Origin: Aphelocoma coerulescens
Taxonomy: Eukaryota > Chordata > Aves > Passeriformes > Corvidae
Assembly (NCBI RefSeq): GCF_041296385.1
Contig: NC_091014.1
Location: forward strand, 51,416,078 to 51,480,077
Length of the DNA: 64,000 bases
Direction of reading: 5' to 3'
The translations under genes and the position numbers were made by a program. Below the pieces are notes generated by a model, which was not told where the DNA came from, did not search any database, and worked only from the letters and a program-made list of their open reading frames with translations. Positions 12,408 through 26,100 of this stretch are shown here, one piece after another (position 1 is the first letter of the stretch; each line of letters begins with the position of its first letter).

Positions 12408-14282
12408 CCTCTTCCATCAGCAGCCAACTGCCAAAGTCAGTCAGGATCCTAGAAATGGACTTGGAGTGGGGCCTGGGAGGTGCTGGGGGAGTCACCTTGC
12501 CAGCCCTGAGGCTACCTCAACCCCAAGAACCTTGGTCCCACTCCTCTCCCCCTTCCCCAACAGCCTTGACACTGCTTCTGCCCTTGCCGCCACCAGACAG
12601 AGCCAAATTTGGCCCAGCTGAAGAGTGGGAGGAAATACAAATCAGCAAACGAAACAACCAGAGAGGGCGAAAAGCAGTGAGGCAAAGAGGGATTAATTTT
12701 TCTGATAGCCCTTGGTTTTCGTTCCACCTTTCTGATTGATTTGGACCACACAGATGTATTTGTTTTCACACCCCAGATGGCCGTAGAAAGAGGATGTCAC
12801 TCCTAATCACTGAAATCAAGATGGAAATGTTACTTCCCTGCAAACTTAGCTACCGAGGAAAGAGAAGGGCTGTTGTCGGGTTCACATTTGCACAAGGCCA
12901 GGTCCCTTTCAGCTGTGTCTGTCCCACTCAGTACAGCATATGTGCCAACCTATCTGTAAAACATGACAGATGCCACAAGTGAAAAATTAGAGGAGATTCT
13001 GTTAATGGAAACGAAGTACACAGTGAAAATAAGTTAATTCTGCCTTCTAACCCTCATCTGCAACACTTGGAGGGCAGGCAACTCGGTGGAATGAGCAACC
13101 ATTCACACCCCTTTGCACACTGTATTTTATCAGAAGCCTTTTAGTGCCATAAGAAATGGTCAAACATAGAGTTTGGAGAAAGAACTTAAAAGGGGCTGGC
13201 AAATTCTATGAACCCGTGCTAGTATTTATAGTTGTACCCCTAGCATGGCAAGGGATGGATGAGTCGTTTTAGGCTGCAGACGGCTGCAGACGGCAGGAAG
13301 GAATTGACTCCTACTCCAACCACACAACTGGCTAAGCAAATTGTGGAGGAAGATTCCCTTCTCCTGAAGCATCTGTTATCACCCATCTGATTGCACAATG
13401 AATCAGTAGTATGAGGACAGGCTGCTGTGAGGGTGGGGGAAGAGGGAAAGAGAGATTGCAAATCAGGCAGTTATAAAGCAAGGAGATGCCAGTTTCCACC
13501 TCATCACAGAAAAGGACACGGACCAAACAGAAAGGGCCTGGTTTGTATGCTTTTAAGTTATGTGTTTGGATTACTACTGTAGTATAGCACCAAAGAAGTA
13601 GCTTTTTTATTGTAAAAGCAGCTTGGTTTTCCCACATTTATTCCAGAGCTGGGGATCCCAAAGTGCTCTATGCTCTGATCATTCATCTCTCTAAATGATC
13701 TGCACTGATGAAATAAAGCAACCAGCCTGCAGACAATGCTCCAGCAGAAGAAAAAATCCTTGTCCTAGTGCTCTGAGCCCAGTCACAGCTCTGCTGGGGC
13801 ACCAAGTGATTCATCTGCACTGCTCTGCTTATTATTGAGATTGGAGCCCAAGCCAAGGCCTCCAGACCACTTCTAAGATTATCTAGTCACATTATATGGG
13901 ACAAAGAAAATGAGCATGGACAGTAGCAGAACTTTCCCAACTTTCCTGATGAGGGAAGAACAGATGACCGACTCTTCTCAGATTCCTAACTTCCTGTGTG
14001 TCTGATACAAATATACTACAAAAAGGCCTTCATAATCTCAGCATCAGGCTGAAAATTAGTGAAAAATCACTAATGGGTCAGATTCTTACTTCAACTGTTG
14101 TTGGGACCTAAAACCAGTTGGAGGAAGATAAAGGAAATTATAAAAATGACCTGTTAAAGGCTTAAGCAGTAAAGAAGTCAATGCAGAAAAGAGACAGCAC
14201 AGGATTAGTTTTTTACATGGACTTTGACTGTGAAACAACCAATAAATCAAATCCAACTCAGTGCTGATTTCCAGATCTGACA
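12408..14282. other. GRIN2A intron, no exon seen
   Basis: Unique sequence, C-rich up to about 12600 and AT-rich after. I see no gene or repeat until the CR1 copy. Confidence 0.7.
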
Positions 14283-14961
14283 AGATTTGACGAGAAGCTC
14301 AACATGACCTGGCAATGTGCATTTCCAGCACAGAAAGCCAACCATATCCTGGGCTGCTTCAAAAGCAGTGTGGCCAGCAGGGTGAGGGAGTTGATTCTCT
14401 CCCTCTGCTCTGCTCTGCTCTGCTCTGCTCTGCTCTGGTGGGACCCCACCTGGAGTGCTGCATCCAGCTCTGGGGTCTCCAGCACAACAAGAGCATAGAT
14501 CTGTTGGAGCAAATCCAGAGGAGAGCCACCAAGATGGTCAGAAGGGAAGAGCACCACTCTTATGAAGACAGCTTGAGTTTGCGTTGTTCAGACTGGAGAA
14601 GAGAAGACTCCGGTGAGACCTTATAGCACCTTCCAGTACCTAAAGGGACTACAAGAGAGCTGGAGAGGGATTTTTTATAAGGGCATGGAGTGATAGTACA
14701 AGGGGGAATGGCTTCAAACTGAAAGAGAGTAGGTTTAAATTAGATATAAGGAAGAAATTCTTCACTGTGAGGGAGGTGAGGCACTGTAATGGGTTGCCCA
14801 GAGAAGTTGTGAGATGCTCCATCCCTGGAAGTGTTCAAGGCCAGGCTGGATGGGACTTTGAGAACCTGGTCTAAAGGAAGGTGTCCCTGCTCATAGCAGG
14901 TGGGTTAGAACTAGGTAATTTTTAAGATCCCTTTGAATACAAACCATTCTATGATTCTATG
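14283..14961 (+). mobile_element. CR1 LINE, 5'-truncated copy with intact 3' end
   Basis: The sequence follows the 3' part of avian CR1. It begins in the C-terminal reverse-transcriptase region (weak match to the DLAMQCA...KANRILG stretch; later VGPHLECCIQLWG, LLEQIQRRATKMV). It continues through the non-coding block with GGATGAGGGGGAATGG-like and CTTCACTGTGAGGGAGGTGA sequence and ends in ATTCTATGATTCTATG, the CR1 terminal octamer repeat. The reading frame is broken by shifts and stops, so it is dead. It carries a seven-copy CTCTG run at 14403-14437 where related copies have only a few units. Sense orientation is opposite to GRIN2A. The family is clear; the subfamily is not assigned. Confidence 0.95.
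14403..14437 (+). repeat. (CTCTG)7 microsatellite inside CR1
   Basis: Seven perfect CTCTG units in a row lie between the GAGGGAGTTGATTCTC part and the GTGGGACCCCACCTGG part of the CR1 copy. The run looks like a local expansion of a short seed present in the element itself. All units are identical, so slippage may be recent or ongoing. Confidence 0.95.
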
Positions 14962-17065
14962 GTCTGTATTGAGAAGTCCCTGGCAAATCTGTTCAGTTGG
15001 GACCAATTTCAAGCAGGTGACCTCACAAGAAGAGTTTCTATTCAGGCAAGGCCCCTTTGAAATCTTGAAGTAAGGTGTTGGGAGTCATTCTGTGGGCCAG
15101 TATGGGGATGCTATTGGGGAAAGCTAGTAGGCCCAGATGAGTTCAAGTCTGGGTCATTTTTGTGAGATGTAGTCTGATTTGGAGCCTGGACAAAGTACCA
15201 TGCCCTATGGGCAGGAGAAAGGCATGGGGGGGGTCCCACTAGATGAGAAAACACTGTGATCCCTACTCAAAGGGCAGCAAAGCTGTATCTTAGCCTCAGA
15301 CAAAGGTGAAGAGAGGACAGTGCACTGCCCAGAGCCCACTGTGCATACAACGATAACCGTGCACCAATAAAAGGAACCAATATCAAGTATTTTCTTTCTG
15401 ACTTCACTGTTGCAATTACTCTTCAGGAATGCTCTGCAACACTGGATGCACAAGTCAAAATGGGACAGATTTATTTCTTGTGGCCTGAAGTCTGTTTCAG
15501 AGACCTTCTACTTCTGAGCTCAGTGAGGGCTCCCAGCCAGCTCACCCCCAGTTATTGACTCATCAGTGGCAGTACCAAACAGGAGCCTGCCCCTGGAAGC
15601 CAGACTCCTATCAGCTACTTTGTGCCTGGCACTGAACTTTTTATTGCTGTATCCCTTGCACCTGCACCTGCCTCCAGGGAAATGGACAGGCTATTAAATA
15701 TGGACTTGTATCACTTACAGCAGCTTTGCTGGCCCATCTGTGAAATTGCTCTGTGTGTCTTGAAGGCGTGCACAAGAGATGTTCTCTTCCCCCCTCCCTC
15801 ATCCTCCACTGATGGATTGGGTCTGTCAGCTTGTCAGCTCTCATTGGGCACTGTTTGACATCAGTCCACATTGGGGCAGTGAAAATCTGTTTGCAGTCAG
15901 CTCTTCCAATAGCTCCTGTGAAAGAGGGGAGGCTGACCCACTCCAAAACATGCTGCCTCAGCTTGCTACCAAACAGCCACAGATGATAAGAGTGATAGAA
16001 AACAGCTTGAGAGAGGGTGGCAAAGCTGCAGGTTTCTTTGGGGTCTGTTGGGCAGGTCATGGAGAACACTGAGAGCTGGGGTAGGGACCTCATGACTCCT
16101 GGATCCCACGCACAAACACTGCCACCAAGACCAGTAGTCAGTGACTGAAAAAGAGGAAGTTTACACAGCTGAGGTTGTGCAGGGACACAGCTTAGTGGAG
16201 TGGGCCCTGGAATAATGTTCTGAGCATCCCTGGCCTCTCAACTTGCAAATGTCATCCGTCAATCCCAGACTCAGTCCTTCCGGAGCAGTTCTGACAGGGG
16301 TAGATGAGAAGGGACATCAGAGGCAAGCTAGGCTTGCAGAGCCTCCAGAGGGTCAATTGCCATGGCACATCAAGTAGCCAGTCATTCAAAATAGGGTTTC
16401 TTAACCCTGCATTCTTAATGTCTAAAAATTTCAAACTGTTTGATATCCCTGAAAATCCTTCTCAGAGTTTTTATAGAAAGCCAGAATCTAAGCTCTTGTG
16501 GCTAATCACAGTGTCTTGGAACGAGAACATTCAATTATTAGGAATACTGAAGCTGCCATCATGTCCCCCTTCAATTCATTTTATTCTGACATGGGAAAAG
16601 TCATGTGAGAAATATGAGTTTCTAGGAAGAAGCTGAGGTGCTATGATGGGCAGTTCAGAGACTAAGAAGACCTAATGCAGCCTACAGAGATTTGCAAAGG
16701 GAGCCATTTGGACAGGAAAAAGGGGAACTGTACTTCAAAATTCACATATAGGTTCGGTTTCAGCTTTTTAGTTCCAGCTGCAAGCCCTCATTTAGCTCTC
16801 TGAAATTTTAAAGGCTTTGACCCTCCTTGTTATTGCAGCCCTTGATGGGCAAAACAGTTCTACAGATGAGCTCTTCAAATTGTCATTTTTTGCTCTCCTG
16901 CAAAATAAGATTTGTTTAGGCCATGAAAGAAGAAACACTTGATTGGATTTCTGTGCCTAGACAACAATATTCCAGATACTGTCCAGTCCCACCATGCCAG
17001 GCCCTGTGAGAGAAGCAAATAAAAACATACCTCAGGATGCAAATATCAGGACAGCAAACAAGATT

Positions 17066-17155
17066 TTAACAGTCACAGAGAAATTCAGGTTAGAAAGGAC
17101 CTCTGCAGGTGACCTGGCACAGCCCTCCACTCAAAAGAGGGCCAGCTTAGGTAAT
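17066..17155 (-). mobile_element. Degraded CR1 3' end (probable)
   Basis: AGTCACAGAGAAATTCAGGT, TAGAAAGGACCTCTGCAGGT, GCACAGCCCTCCACTCAAAA and GAGGGCCAGCTTAG resemble the reverse complement of a CR1 tail (pattern: cacagaat, ggttggaaaggacctc, ccagtccaaccccc, ctcaaagcagggccagctt). The match is short and diverged. It could be a coincidence of common motifs, hence the lower confidence. Confidence 0.5.
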
Positions 17156-20100
17156 CTTTCCCCATCCATTTTACAATGAAGCAACCAAACATCAAACTAT
17201 GATCATTACCTTACTTGTCACCTATTGTTTCATGTCACAGTCACCCACTCTTACACAGCCAAATGACAGACACAGAGACGTTTTTAGCTCCATCTTCAAA
17301 AAAGAAGCAATAGATCTTTTCAGTTACTCTAACAAATAGCATAATAAAAAACAACTGAACAAAAACACTAAAGCATCCTGCAGTTAGGCTTGATGGGTTA
17401 AGAGTAGGAAGAAGGTTCAAGTAAGAGAGGAAAGAGTAAAGGGCAAAAAATGTGACTGTAGAATGGTTGGATGGAGAGGTGGAGTGTTGCGGCATGGGGA
17501 ACCTTTGGATCTGTGATAGAAGTATAATGAAATATAAAAAACTTCATGAGCAAGGATTAGTTTTTCTAAGTTTTCTAGCTCAGCACTTCAGAGCCAATGT
17601 GCCTGGGCAGTTGAGCTAAGCAGACATGTTTTAGGTACTGAAGGGAACTTCCCTGCTTTTGGAGTCTCCTTTCCACAGAGCCTCAATGGGTGACAGCTCC
17701 CTGCTGGGGTCCCTGACTACTCTATCTGCTCTCCCACCACTTCTGGGAAGAGGTAGTCCTAGGCATAGGCAGAGGGACCCATGGCAGAAGCAGCTCAAGT
17801 GCACAGCTGTAAGAATGAAGGAACGCCGATGAAGACATTGGAGAGGGAGCCATGGTTCCTTTCCTTGCACCAGGACGCACGGTAGAAAACAGAGGGATGA
17901 AAGGGTGAGTGGTAAGCATGGGGCCAGGCTGAGTCGTTTAAAGATGAGCCTTTCTCCACCTCAGAGCCCTGCCCTGTGCATCAGTTTCATCAATAGCGAT
18001 GACAATGGTGACTGAGGATTCCCAACCTGGAACAGAGCTATGAAAGCATCTGCAATTCCCTCCTATCACTGTACAAACGAACTTCCTGTCTCTGCAGAAT
18101 TGATACATGAGCTTTTATTGCTCCTATCAAGCACTGTGTAATAGCTGGGGTTAGTCCTATTCAGAAAGCTAGCTAATCCATTCTGGTTTCTTTTTAAGCT
18201 ATTTGCCATAATATTCCAGCTATTCCATATTTTAATTAGGCACTGTCTTCTCCTTTTAGTCTTTTGCCTTTCACATATTTTACCTCAGGAAACACTATTT
18301 GCACTTGTAATATTGAAGAAGGCATGGTAGGGTCAAGCAAGGAAGTCTCAAGAAATTAGTACTGAGATGGAAGAAATATCAACAAACTCTCAAATATAAA
18401 GGTGGAGGCATCTGACAGACTAGGAAATACATGTGAATACATGAGCACCCTGCAGAAGGCATCACCATGGAGTGGGGGGCACATAGGTGAGAGAAAGGAT
18501 GCACCTCTTGGTGTGGGCTCAGATCAGTGCCACTTGACAGGGACACATTTTCCCACTACGCTCATGGCAGTCCTGAGTGAAGCTTAGCAGAGGTCTCCTT
18601 GCCAATTTCCTTTAATAACAGGGTCCTCTTACCCATGATTTTTTGTGGGGTTCTTCCAGAGTTGTCGGTATGGCAGCTGACTCCCTGAAGAAATTTATTA
18701 TAAGCCACAACCCAGGAGAGTTTGCTTTTTACTCCTATCTCCCAGTCATTGCTGATGATATGGAATAGAAGGAGTGGAGGTGGGGTGGGAGAGGGCTGTG
18801 AGTCCCCATGCACAACTCAGAGTAGCTCAGATAGGGCTGGCTCTTCAGGGGTGTGCAGCATGCCTGAAGATCCAGTTAGATATTTCAGATGAGAGCTTTA
18901 GGCAACAGTAAGCCTTGCAGCAAAGGGCTTGGCACTCACTTAAGACTAAAAACAGAGCACTTCTTATTAAGGAGGCTGATGTAAAGCCCAGAACAGGGGG
19001 AGGGGTGGGGGGATGATGCAGGAAGGAAGGACATGTGATATTCATTCAGTAAAAGAAAACCAACAGCTAAAGAATGCACAAGGTTAATATCATCGCTTTT
19101 CCTGCCCTAGAGCCTTTTGCTGCTCAGAAGCCAATTTGGGTGCGGTGTTTTCTTCACATACACACAGCAGAAACACGCACCACACACCCCATCAGCCTCC
19201 CACAGTTGGAAAGAGGAGCAGATACCCAAACCATAGACTAAAGAGAAGAGCTCTGCACAGAGGAGTGCTTAACTGAGAACAAAACTGGTCCTAGCCCAGA
19301 AATCATCAACCTCTCCAGCTTCAGGGATGAGGGCAGCTTTCTTGATGCCAGCCATCTCCAGCCCCTGAGCAAGCACACAGCCAGTCACTGCAAACTGAAG
19401 AGAAGACACAATTCATGTAGGAAGCACATGCAGGGTGGGAACACCCACATCTTCCCCGTATATATTTCTCTTCATTACTCCCTAAGCTTTCAGCTTTCCC
19501 ACTCTTGGTGCTAGAGGCTCTCCCCCTACAACCTCTGTGATTCAAGAGACTGAGAGCGGCACAGCCTTTAGCTCCCATGGTCCAGCACAGCAGCCTCAGA
19601 CACAGCAGGGGCCAAAAGGAGAATCCCCTACAGGTGAGGAGAGGACCCTAATCCCCAGACTCCTCTCTGTGTAGCTCTGAGTCTGGTCACCACCAGTCCT
19701 TTGGCTCCAGCATGCATGCTCAGAGCTATCCCCACTGCCTTCTGACTGGTTTATACCCTGGTTTCTAGGTGCTTCTCATCATATATTGGCTAGCCCTGCC
19801 TTCCCCTCTCGCCAAGGCACAGTGCAGCCTCTTTGCACAGTCATACATGGCCCAGAATCCAGGATCATTGCTAACCATATCTGAAAGGAAGAACCAATGG
19901 GGGAAACCAGAAAGTTGGTTTTAGCTTCAAGTGACAGCCAGGGAGAGCTAACAAAGACAAAGCAGAAAGGGTGGCAAAGTAAGACAGATGGATGGGCAAG
20001 AAAGATGGCACAAAATTTATATTTTCTATTACCCAGATGTAAATGGATTTGTTGCCCTGCAGCAATTTACAATAGCTGAAAACTGGTCTGCAAAGCCCAA

Positions 20101-22089
20101 GAGGGAATTAGGATGCTGTCATGTCCCAGGGAGCTGAAAAGGTGGATTCAATGCTAAGCTGCTGCTCACTGGGAGTCTAGTTCTAGATTCACAGTCCAAT
20201 CAAAATACTGACTTCAGTATTTTCTTCGCACCATGACCAGAAGGACAGGAGAAGTCTGCTCCACTGACCACCTTCCTACCCCCAACTGCCTCAGCCACAT
20301 GCATAACAAACTAATAATTCAATCATGCATCTTCACCACACTTTCACTGCAGCCCACACACTCACCCACCTGCTGCCAGAATAGGCACCCCCTACCGTTG
20401 CCAGAGTCAGTCAGGCATGTTTTTCTCCCACTCGTGCAGTCCCACTCAGCTCCATCCACACCCCGACTCTGTCTGCCTTTAACAATTATCTCCAGCTCTG
20501 GGAAAGGAGCACTGCAGATTTCCATCCCAGCCTTCCCTCTAAGTGCTTATTCGTGGCATCACAGAACATGCCCTGAGCTGGAATGAAATTTCACCCTTTG
20601 CATATCCTTACTTATTTATACTTGCTGCCCATGCTGGTTGCCTAAGGGATGGCAAGGAGGTAGGAGGGTATTAACAAGCTCTTTAACATGATACCTCTTA
20701 GAAATAGAGTAACTACTGCTATCTGCATCAATATCTTTCGCTTGAGTGAAAACCAGGCAATGCACTCCAGTGCTGGCTGTTTTTCTATGCCCACATGGTA
20801 CTATAAGGCACACGAGGAATTTGGGCTCAGCTGCTGACCATTTCTAAAAGATAATGGTCACACACTAGGCTCAAATTTTACAAGGTGTGAGATGGAAAGT
20901 GTTTTCAGACACTTCTCAGAGCTCAAGAGAAGGCGATGCTTTTTGGAGACAGAGCTTTTACAATTCATGTCCATTCTTCTACATTATTATTCACAGTCTT
21001 TTGGATGCATATATCCTCTGCTCTCTTCACTGCCCTCCTCTGTTCAGTCACCACGGTCTTCTTTTCCTCTCCAGAAAAGCCCACTAGTTAAACCCAGTAG
21101 TTAAAGCACTGGGTCCTCAAATCCTAAATGCCTGACTTCAGATAAGGATGTCAACCAAAGTCTCCCTAGGAAGGTGCCCTAAATTTGAAGATGTCATATA
21201 TACTGATACAGAAGAAATTCTCTAAATCCCTTTTCCAGAAGTAATTTTATATTATAAAAAAATACTCTGCGTGGGCAGAACACTCAGACCTTCAACCACA
21301 CACACCCCCAGCCGATGATCTGGATCTGCTGGGGGCACAGGCATGGAGTCAGAGGCAGAATGTTTTTACCAAATTAGAGAAGATGTGAAGAGGGACTTAA
21401 GGGAAACTGAGTCCATCGGGGGGCCACTTGCTGGGAGGACAGCTTGCTGGCATGGGACTTGCATTGAGGGTTTGCAATGCAAGCCCTCACCTACAGCTGT
21501 CCCCATGCAACGGCCCTCTTCAGGAGGTGGCTCAGGGCTCTGCACAGGACATTCCAGCACCCCTGCATCACACCCCACTGCCTGCACCAGGTTGGTCCCC
21601 AGGACAGCAGCTGGCCCTGGACCTGCACAGCATCCCTGTAGCCCCTGGCTGTGGAGCCAGTCGAGGATTGTTGGTAACAACACGGCATGGGAAAAAACAG
21701 GAGTGGCTGGAGAAGGAGCCATGTGGAAGTAGGGCAGCACTTGGGAGACAAAGATCCTTGTGCTTCCTGGAGATAATACAACACAGTACAGAGTAAGTGC
21801 AGGAATGAGGCCAGGAAGCAGCTATGGACTGTAAGGGGGATTCAAGACCACCCAAGCCCTCCAAAGCCCTCCGACCCATTTTCAAAAAGGTGTGGAAAAT
21901 GATCTGCACATGATAGCCAATTTGCATAGAGAGTGAGAAACCTGTCTTCAGGGCAGCAAAACCATCTATAAAAAGGTACCTCCACCAAGCCCAGGCAGCA
22001 CCTCCAGGATCCTGGACATCCCATCATCCAGATCACCATGCTGAAACTAGGACTCACATCCCATCAGCCAGATGACACTGGAACCAGGA

Positions 22090-22215
22090 ACAGTGATCCC
22101 TTTCTTTCTTCCTTTCTTTTTCATTCTTACTTTCTCTCTTTCTACAAATCCCCTCCCTCCCCCACCTCAATTAATTTCTTCCTTTCTCTCTTCCTTTTTA
22201 CTCTACCCCTTTATT
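22090..22215 (+). repeat. T/C-rich low-complexity tract
   Basis: CCCTTTCTTTCTTCCTTTCT and similar sequence continues with few G bases to 22215. The long open frames here are composition effects. Confidence 0.8.
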
Positions 22216-22621
22216 CAAAACTCACTGTCATGTGCTTATATGGTAGGTCAGGGACTAACATACCAATTTCTATGCCAAGTGCGTAATTTACTAATAAAAC
22301 TTTGTGAGTTTTTGTGGACCCTCTGACTTTTGTTAACCAGCAGAGTTGGAGAGCAGGAAAAAAAATTTGCTCTAATGTTTTTCCCTGGATGCTGGTTCAC
22401 AACTATCACTCTGAGGAACCAGAACTACAACCTTTCACTTTCACACCCAGATCACTGAGTTCCCCTCTCTGCTGCAAAGCCATAGAGCCAAATCTTATCT
22501 CAACTGTGCAGGTAAATCCCTGTGACTCTGTTTAGTTTTCCTCTGCTGCCCAGTTCTTCCGTGGCCCTCTTCAACACACTGATATTACAGATTTATACCA
22601 TGATAATTAAGGTTAGGGGTT

Positions 22622-23178
22622 TGTATTGGGTCTGGCTGAGATGGAGTTCATTTTCCCACAGCAGCCCTCACACTGCTGTGCTTTGCAGTGGTACCTAGAA
22701 AGGGGTTGATAACACACCAGTGTTTTGGCTACTGCTGAGCAGCGCAGGCACAGCATCAGCACTCTACCTCAACATCTCCTCCCCATCAGTGAGCTGGGGA
22801 TGGGCAAGATCCTGGGAAGGGACACAACTAGGCCAGCTGACCCAAACTGACCCAAGGGGTATTCCATAACATATTGTATCAGCTCAGATACAGAAGCTAA
22901 GGGAAGGAAGAGGAATGGGGGGTATTCATTATTTATAATGTTTGCCTTGCTTCCTGGGAAGTGGCTGAATATTGTTTGCTGATGGGAAGTAGAGAATCAA
23001 CCTATTTTTTCCTCTTTCTTTGTGCTTGCCTAAACTTTCACTTCTGCTTTAGTGAACTGCTTTATCTCAACCTACGAGTCGTTTTCCATCCTATTTTCTC
23101 TTCTCTGTCCAGCTGAGAAGGGGAGTGACAGAGCAGCTTGGTGGGCACCCAGAGCCCAGCCACAGTGAAACCACCACA
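22622..23178 (+). mobile_element. Degenerate solo LTR, avian ERVL-like family
   Basis: About 557 bp starting TGTATTGGGTCTGGCTGAGA and ending in GTGAAACCACCACA, with the inner landmarks of an abundant avian ERVL-type LTR: CAGCAGCCCTCACACTGCTG, GTTGATAACACACCAGTGTT, TACTGCTGAGCAGCGCAGGC, GGGGTATTCCATAACATATT, TTTATCTCAACCTACGAGTC. It has terminal TG...CA. The stretch where these LTRs carry a TATA box (22880-22895) and the later polyadenylation signal look mutated. No internal retroviral genes flank it on either side, so it is a recombined solo copy. I could not see a clean target-site duplication. The family assignment is from memory of the LTR type. Confidence 0.75.
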
Positions 23179-26100
23179 AGCTTGAATCTGTCTCCACTAA
23201 GAAAGGTTTGCTGTAAAAGTTTACAGGCAATCATACTTCAAGGGGCAAACAGATTCTGTGTGCCTAAAGGATCCCACCTGAGACTGCAACTGTGCTTCCA
23301 ATTCCTATGATTGCTAAAGTTAAATGTTCATACCACGCCATTACACACATCTTAATTAATCCACTGATTGTTCCCATACTCTCCCAGATTAGGATACCCT
23401 CTCCTAGAAAACATTATCTTATTAACCCCAGTCACTCCTTCTAAAGCAGTCCCAGAACAGATAATTGCCTACCCCCTAAATGCCAAAGTATTCATAATGT
23501 TCTGATTTACCAAGAGGCATTGCAAAGTCTCTCTGAATATTTGAGTGGAGGAATAACACACAAGCTCTTTCAGAAGCATCATTAAAACCAGACAAACCTT
23601 TCAATCCATTTAGTGAAGTGCCTGGAGGTTGTCTTCTCAGAAGGGAAACAGAAGTAAATACAGCACACTGAAATTGAATACATGCAGTGCCACAGGCACC
23701 AGCCCTCTTGCACATCATTTGAGATGCTGGTGTTTTTTCCAGCTCTTTTTCTTCAATTTATAATCAGCACATTTCAGGCTCATGTGAGGAGGAATCATAA
23801 TAACCCTGGAGATTTTTATTTATCCCTGAGAAACGTATAAAGTGGGCATCAGCCAGGGAAGTTACTCCACTGCCTGCTGAATGTCAGCCAGGAAGTATCA
23901 CTTCCCTGCCTTGAGAAGGCAGTTCATAATTCAGCCCCACTCAAATCTCCACTCCTTCTGCTGTGGACAATTCACAAGAACTATCTGAGAACAGCATTAG
24001 GAGAGGGATATTATCAGCTCTGAACCAGAACTGAGATACCTTGTTCTCACAACTCCTACACCATTGCTGTTAAGTGGCCATGATAGGATGAGAGAAAATG
24101 GTCTCAGGATGTGCCAGGGAAGGTTTAGATTGTATATAAGGAAAAACTTCTTCACTGAAAGGGTTGTCAAGCACTGGAACTGGCTGCCCAGGGAAATGGT
24201 ATGGCCACTCTACCTGGAAGTATTTAAAAGATGTGTAGATGTGGCACTTACGGACATGGTTTACTGGTGGACTTGGCAGTGCTGGATTAGTGATTGGACT
24301 CAATGATCTCTGAGGTCTTTCCCAACCTAAATAATACTTTGATTCTATGAATATACAGCTAATGCTAGTGGTGAGGTTCAGGGTTGCACCATCTTGTTCT
24401 GAAATCTCTTCCCAGAACACAGAATGCCTGTCATGGAGTCCAGAGAACCAGTACTTTTTACTGTGTTTTCTCCAAGAAGAGACCAAGGGAGGATGCATCA
24501 AGTGTCAGAAGATGCTTGGCCAAATCTTTGCCAAATCTCTCCCAGCATCCTGACCCCAAACTTGCCCCCTCTTCCAGTCTGCCATACTCTGTAGCTCTCA
24601 GCTAGAGCTCTCATCTGGAGCCTGTAACCTCAACATGCCACTTGGCTCCAAGAAACATTTTACAAAAATTGAGACAAAACAGTATCTCTGGCAGTGCTTC
24701 CTTATCACTAAGGCTTCCCATGTTTGGGGATGATTCATGAGCTGCATGAGTTAATCTGTTTTGGTGAAGGTAGAACTGCAAAATATAGCTGAACACCCAT
24801 GGCTGAAGAAAGGAGAAAGGGAGAGAATGAGGAGAAAGAAAAGGACAGCCTGTGGAGGATTGGGTTTTTTTCTACTCTTTCACTTGTTTTTTCTAACTGC
24901 TTGGATGGTTGGCTTTAGTTCCATGCTAGGGACTGGCACTGATTTTCTTTCATTGTGTGACATACGTTTTTAAATGAACATTAAAGGTGCTGAAAGCCTG
25001 GGGTAGACACTTTCTCTTTTTTTTAAGAAACATCATTTTCAATTCAAACTGAAATAAAACAGTGTCTCTGCTTGCTGACTGAGACCCAGGTTTAAGACCC
25101 TACAAGAACATATTCAGCCAGTAAGCAGATCTATCTTGACCTCCTTTTTAAAAAATGTTCCAGGAAGCCCACAGACAGAGGAGAGATCTACACTGTTAGA
25201 GCTGGTACCACCATCTCTTCAAACTGTCCTCTTCTTCCCAAGGTTCCTTCCTTATAGATTCCTCTAGCTATGCCAAATTTTATCTTTAAGATTGACATTT
25301 TCCATATCAGATGTTCATGTCATGTCTGATATTTGACGAAGATTGAAGTTAAAATGGTCCGTTCTTTTCCAAAAACAGGCAAGAGGAAAAAAGCTATTTT
25401 ACCAACATTAAGAAAAAGATAGTGACCTTTATAAAAAGCTCCAGTAGTTCTCTGCTTTCAAGGGACATGAATTTTGATGAGAGAGGAAAGCAAATGTTCA
25501 TTTCATGCTGATTTTTCCCGTACTTGTGAAAACCTAGACAGGCCATAAGCTTTTGGAAAAACTGCAATTTACAGTCGTTCAAGAAAAATTAAAAGAGCTT
25601 TCAAAAAAAACCCAGCCCTTTTTAAATCCTCTCTTCACTGGGCCTTCTGTAGTCTAAGGAACTACACATAACTGGACTGGGGAAGCAGAAGAAGGAGGAA
25701 CCTCTTGGGTTTGTATTTCCCATGATCGTGCCTGCTCCCTGCACATAGCAATCACTGGAAAAGGAGGCTGGCTAATTCCAAAGCAGTAGGAAAGAGCTAG
25801 GAGGATGATCAGGATACACTGACTTGGGACACTGCGAGAACTATGGGGCTAAAATGCTACATGGGAGAAGAGAACTGGGAGCTGTGACACCTGTACTATT
25901 TGGACAAAGAGACTGTGACTTGTTGGAGCTGAGGGGAGGGGAAGACAGATTGGACAAGGAGTCAGAATGTGAGGTAAGTGGAAATAGATGAAAATAAGTG
26001 GCACAGTCCACCAGTGGAGGCTGGATTTTTCTAGATCCAGGTTCTGGACCTGAGATTAATTGTCTGTAAGGTAGATTCTAACTTTGCTAGGTGAGAACCA

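Larger units (their letters stand above)
14962..22621. other. GRIN2A intron, no exon seen
   Basis: Mostly unique. It contains the degraded CR1-like piece at 17066, a GC-richer stretch at 21320-21700 with overlapping chance frames and a 9-bp stem (CTTGCATTG / CAATGCAAG near 21465), and the T/C tract at 22090. Confidence 0.65.

Noticed and set aside
21343..21927. Five overlapping open frames of about 97-129 codons
   Set aside because: Overlap on both strands in a GC-richer stretch is a composition effect; no domain, splice site or codon bias favours any of them.
24064..24501. Open frames of 80 and 143 codons on opposite strands
   Set aside because: Both overlap the CR1 fragment at 24078-24350 and have no independent support.
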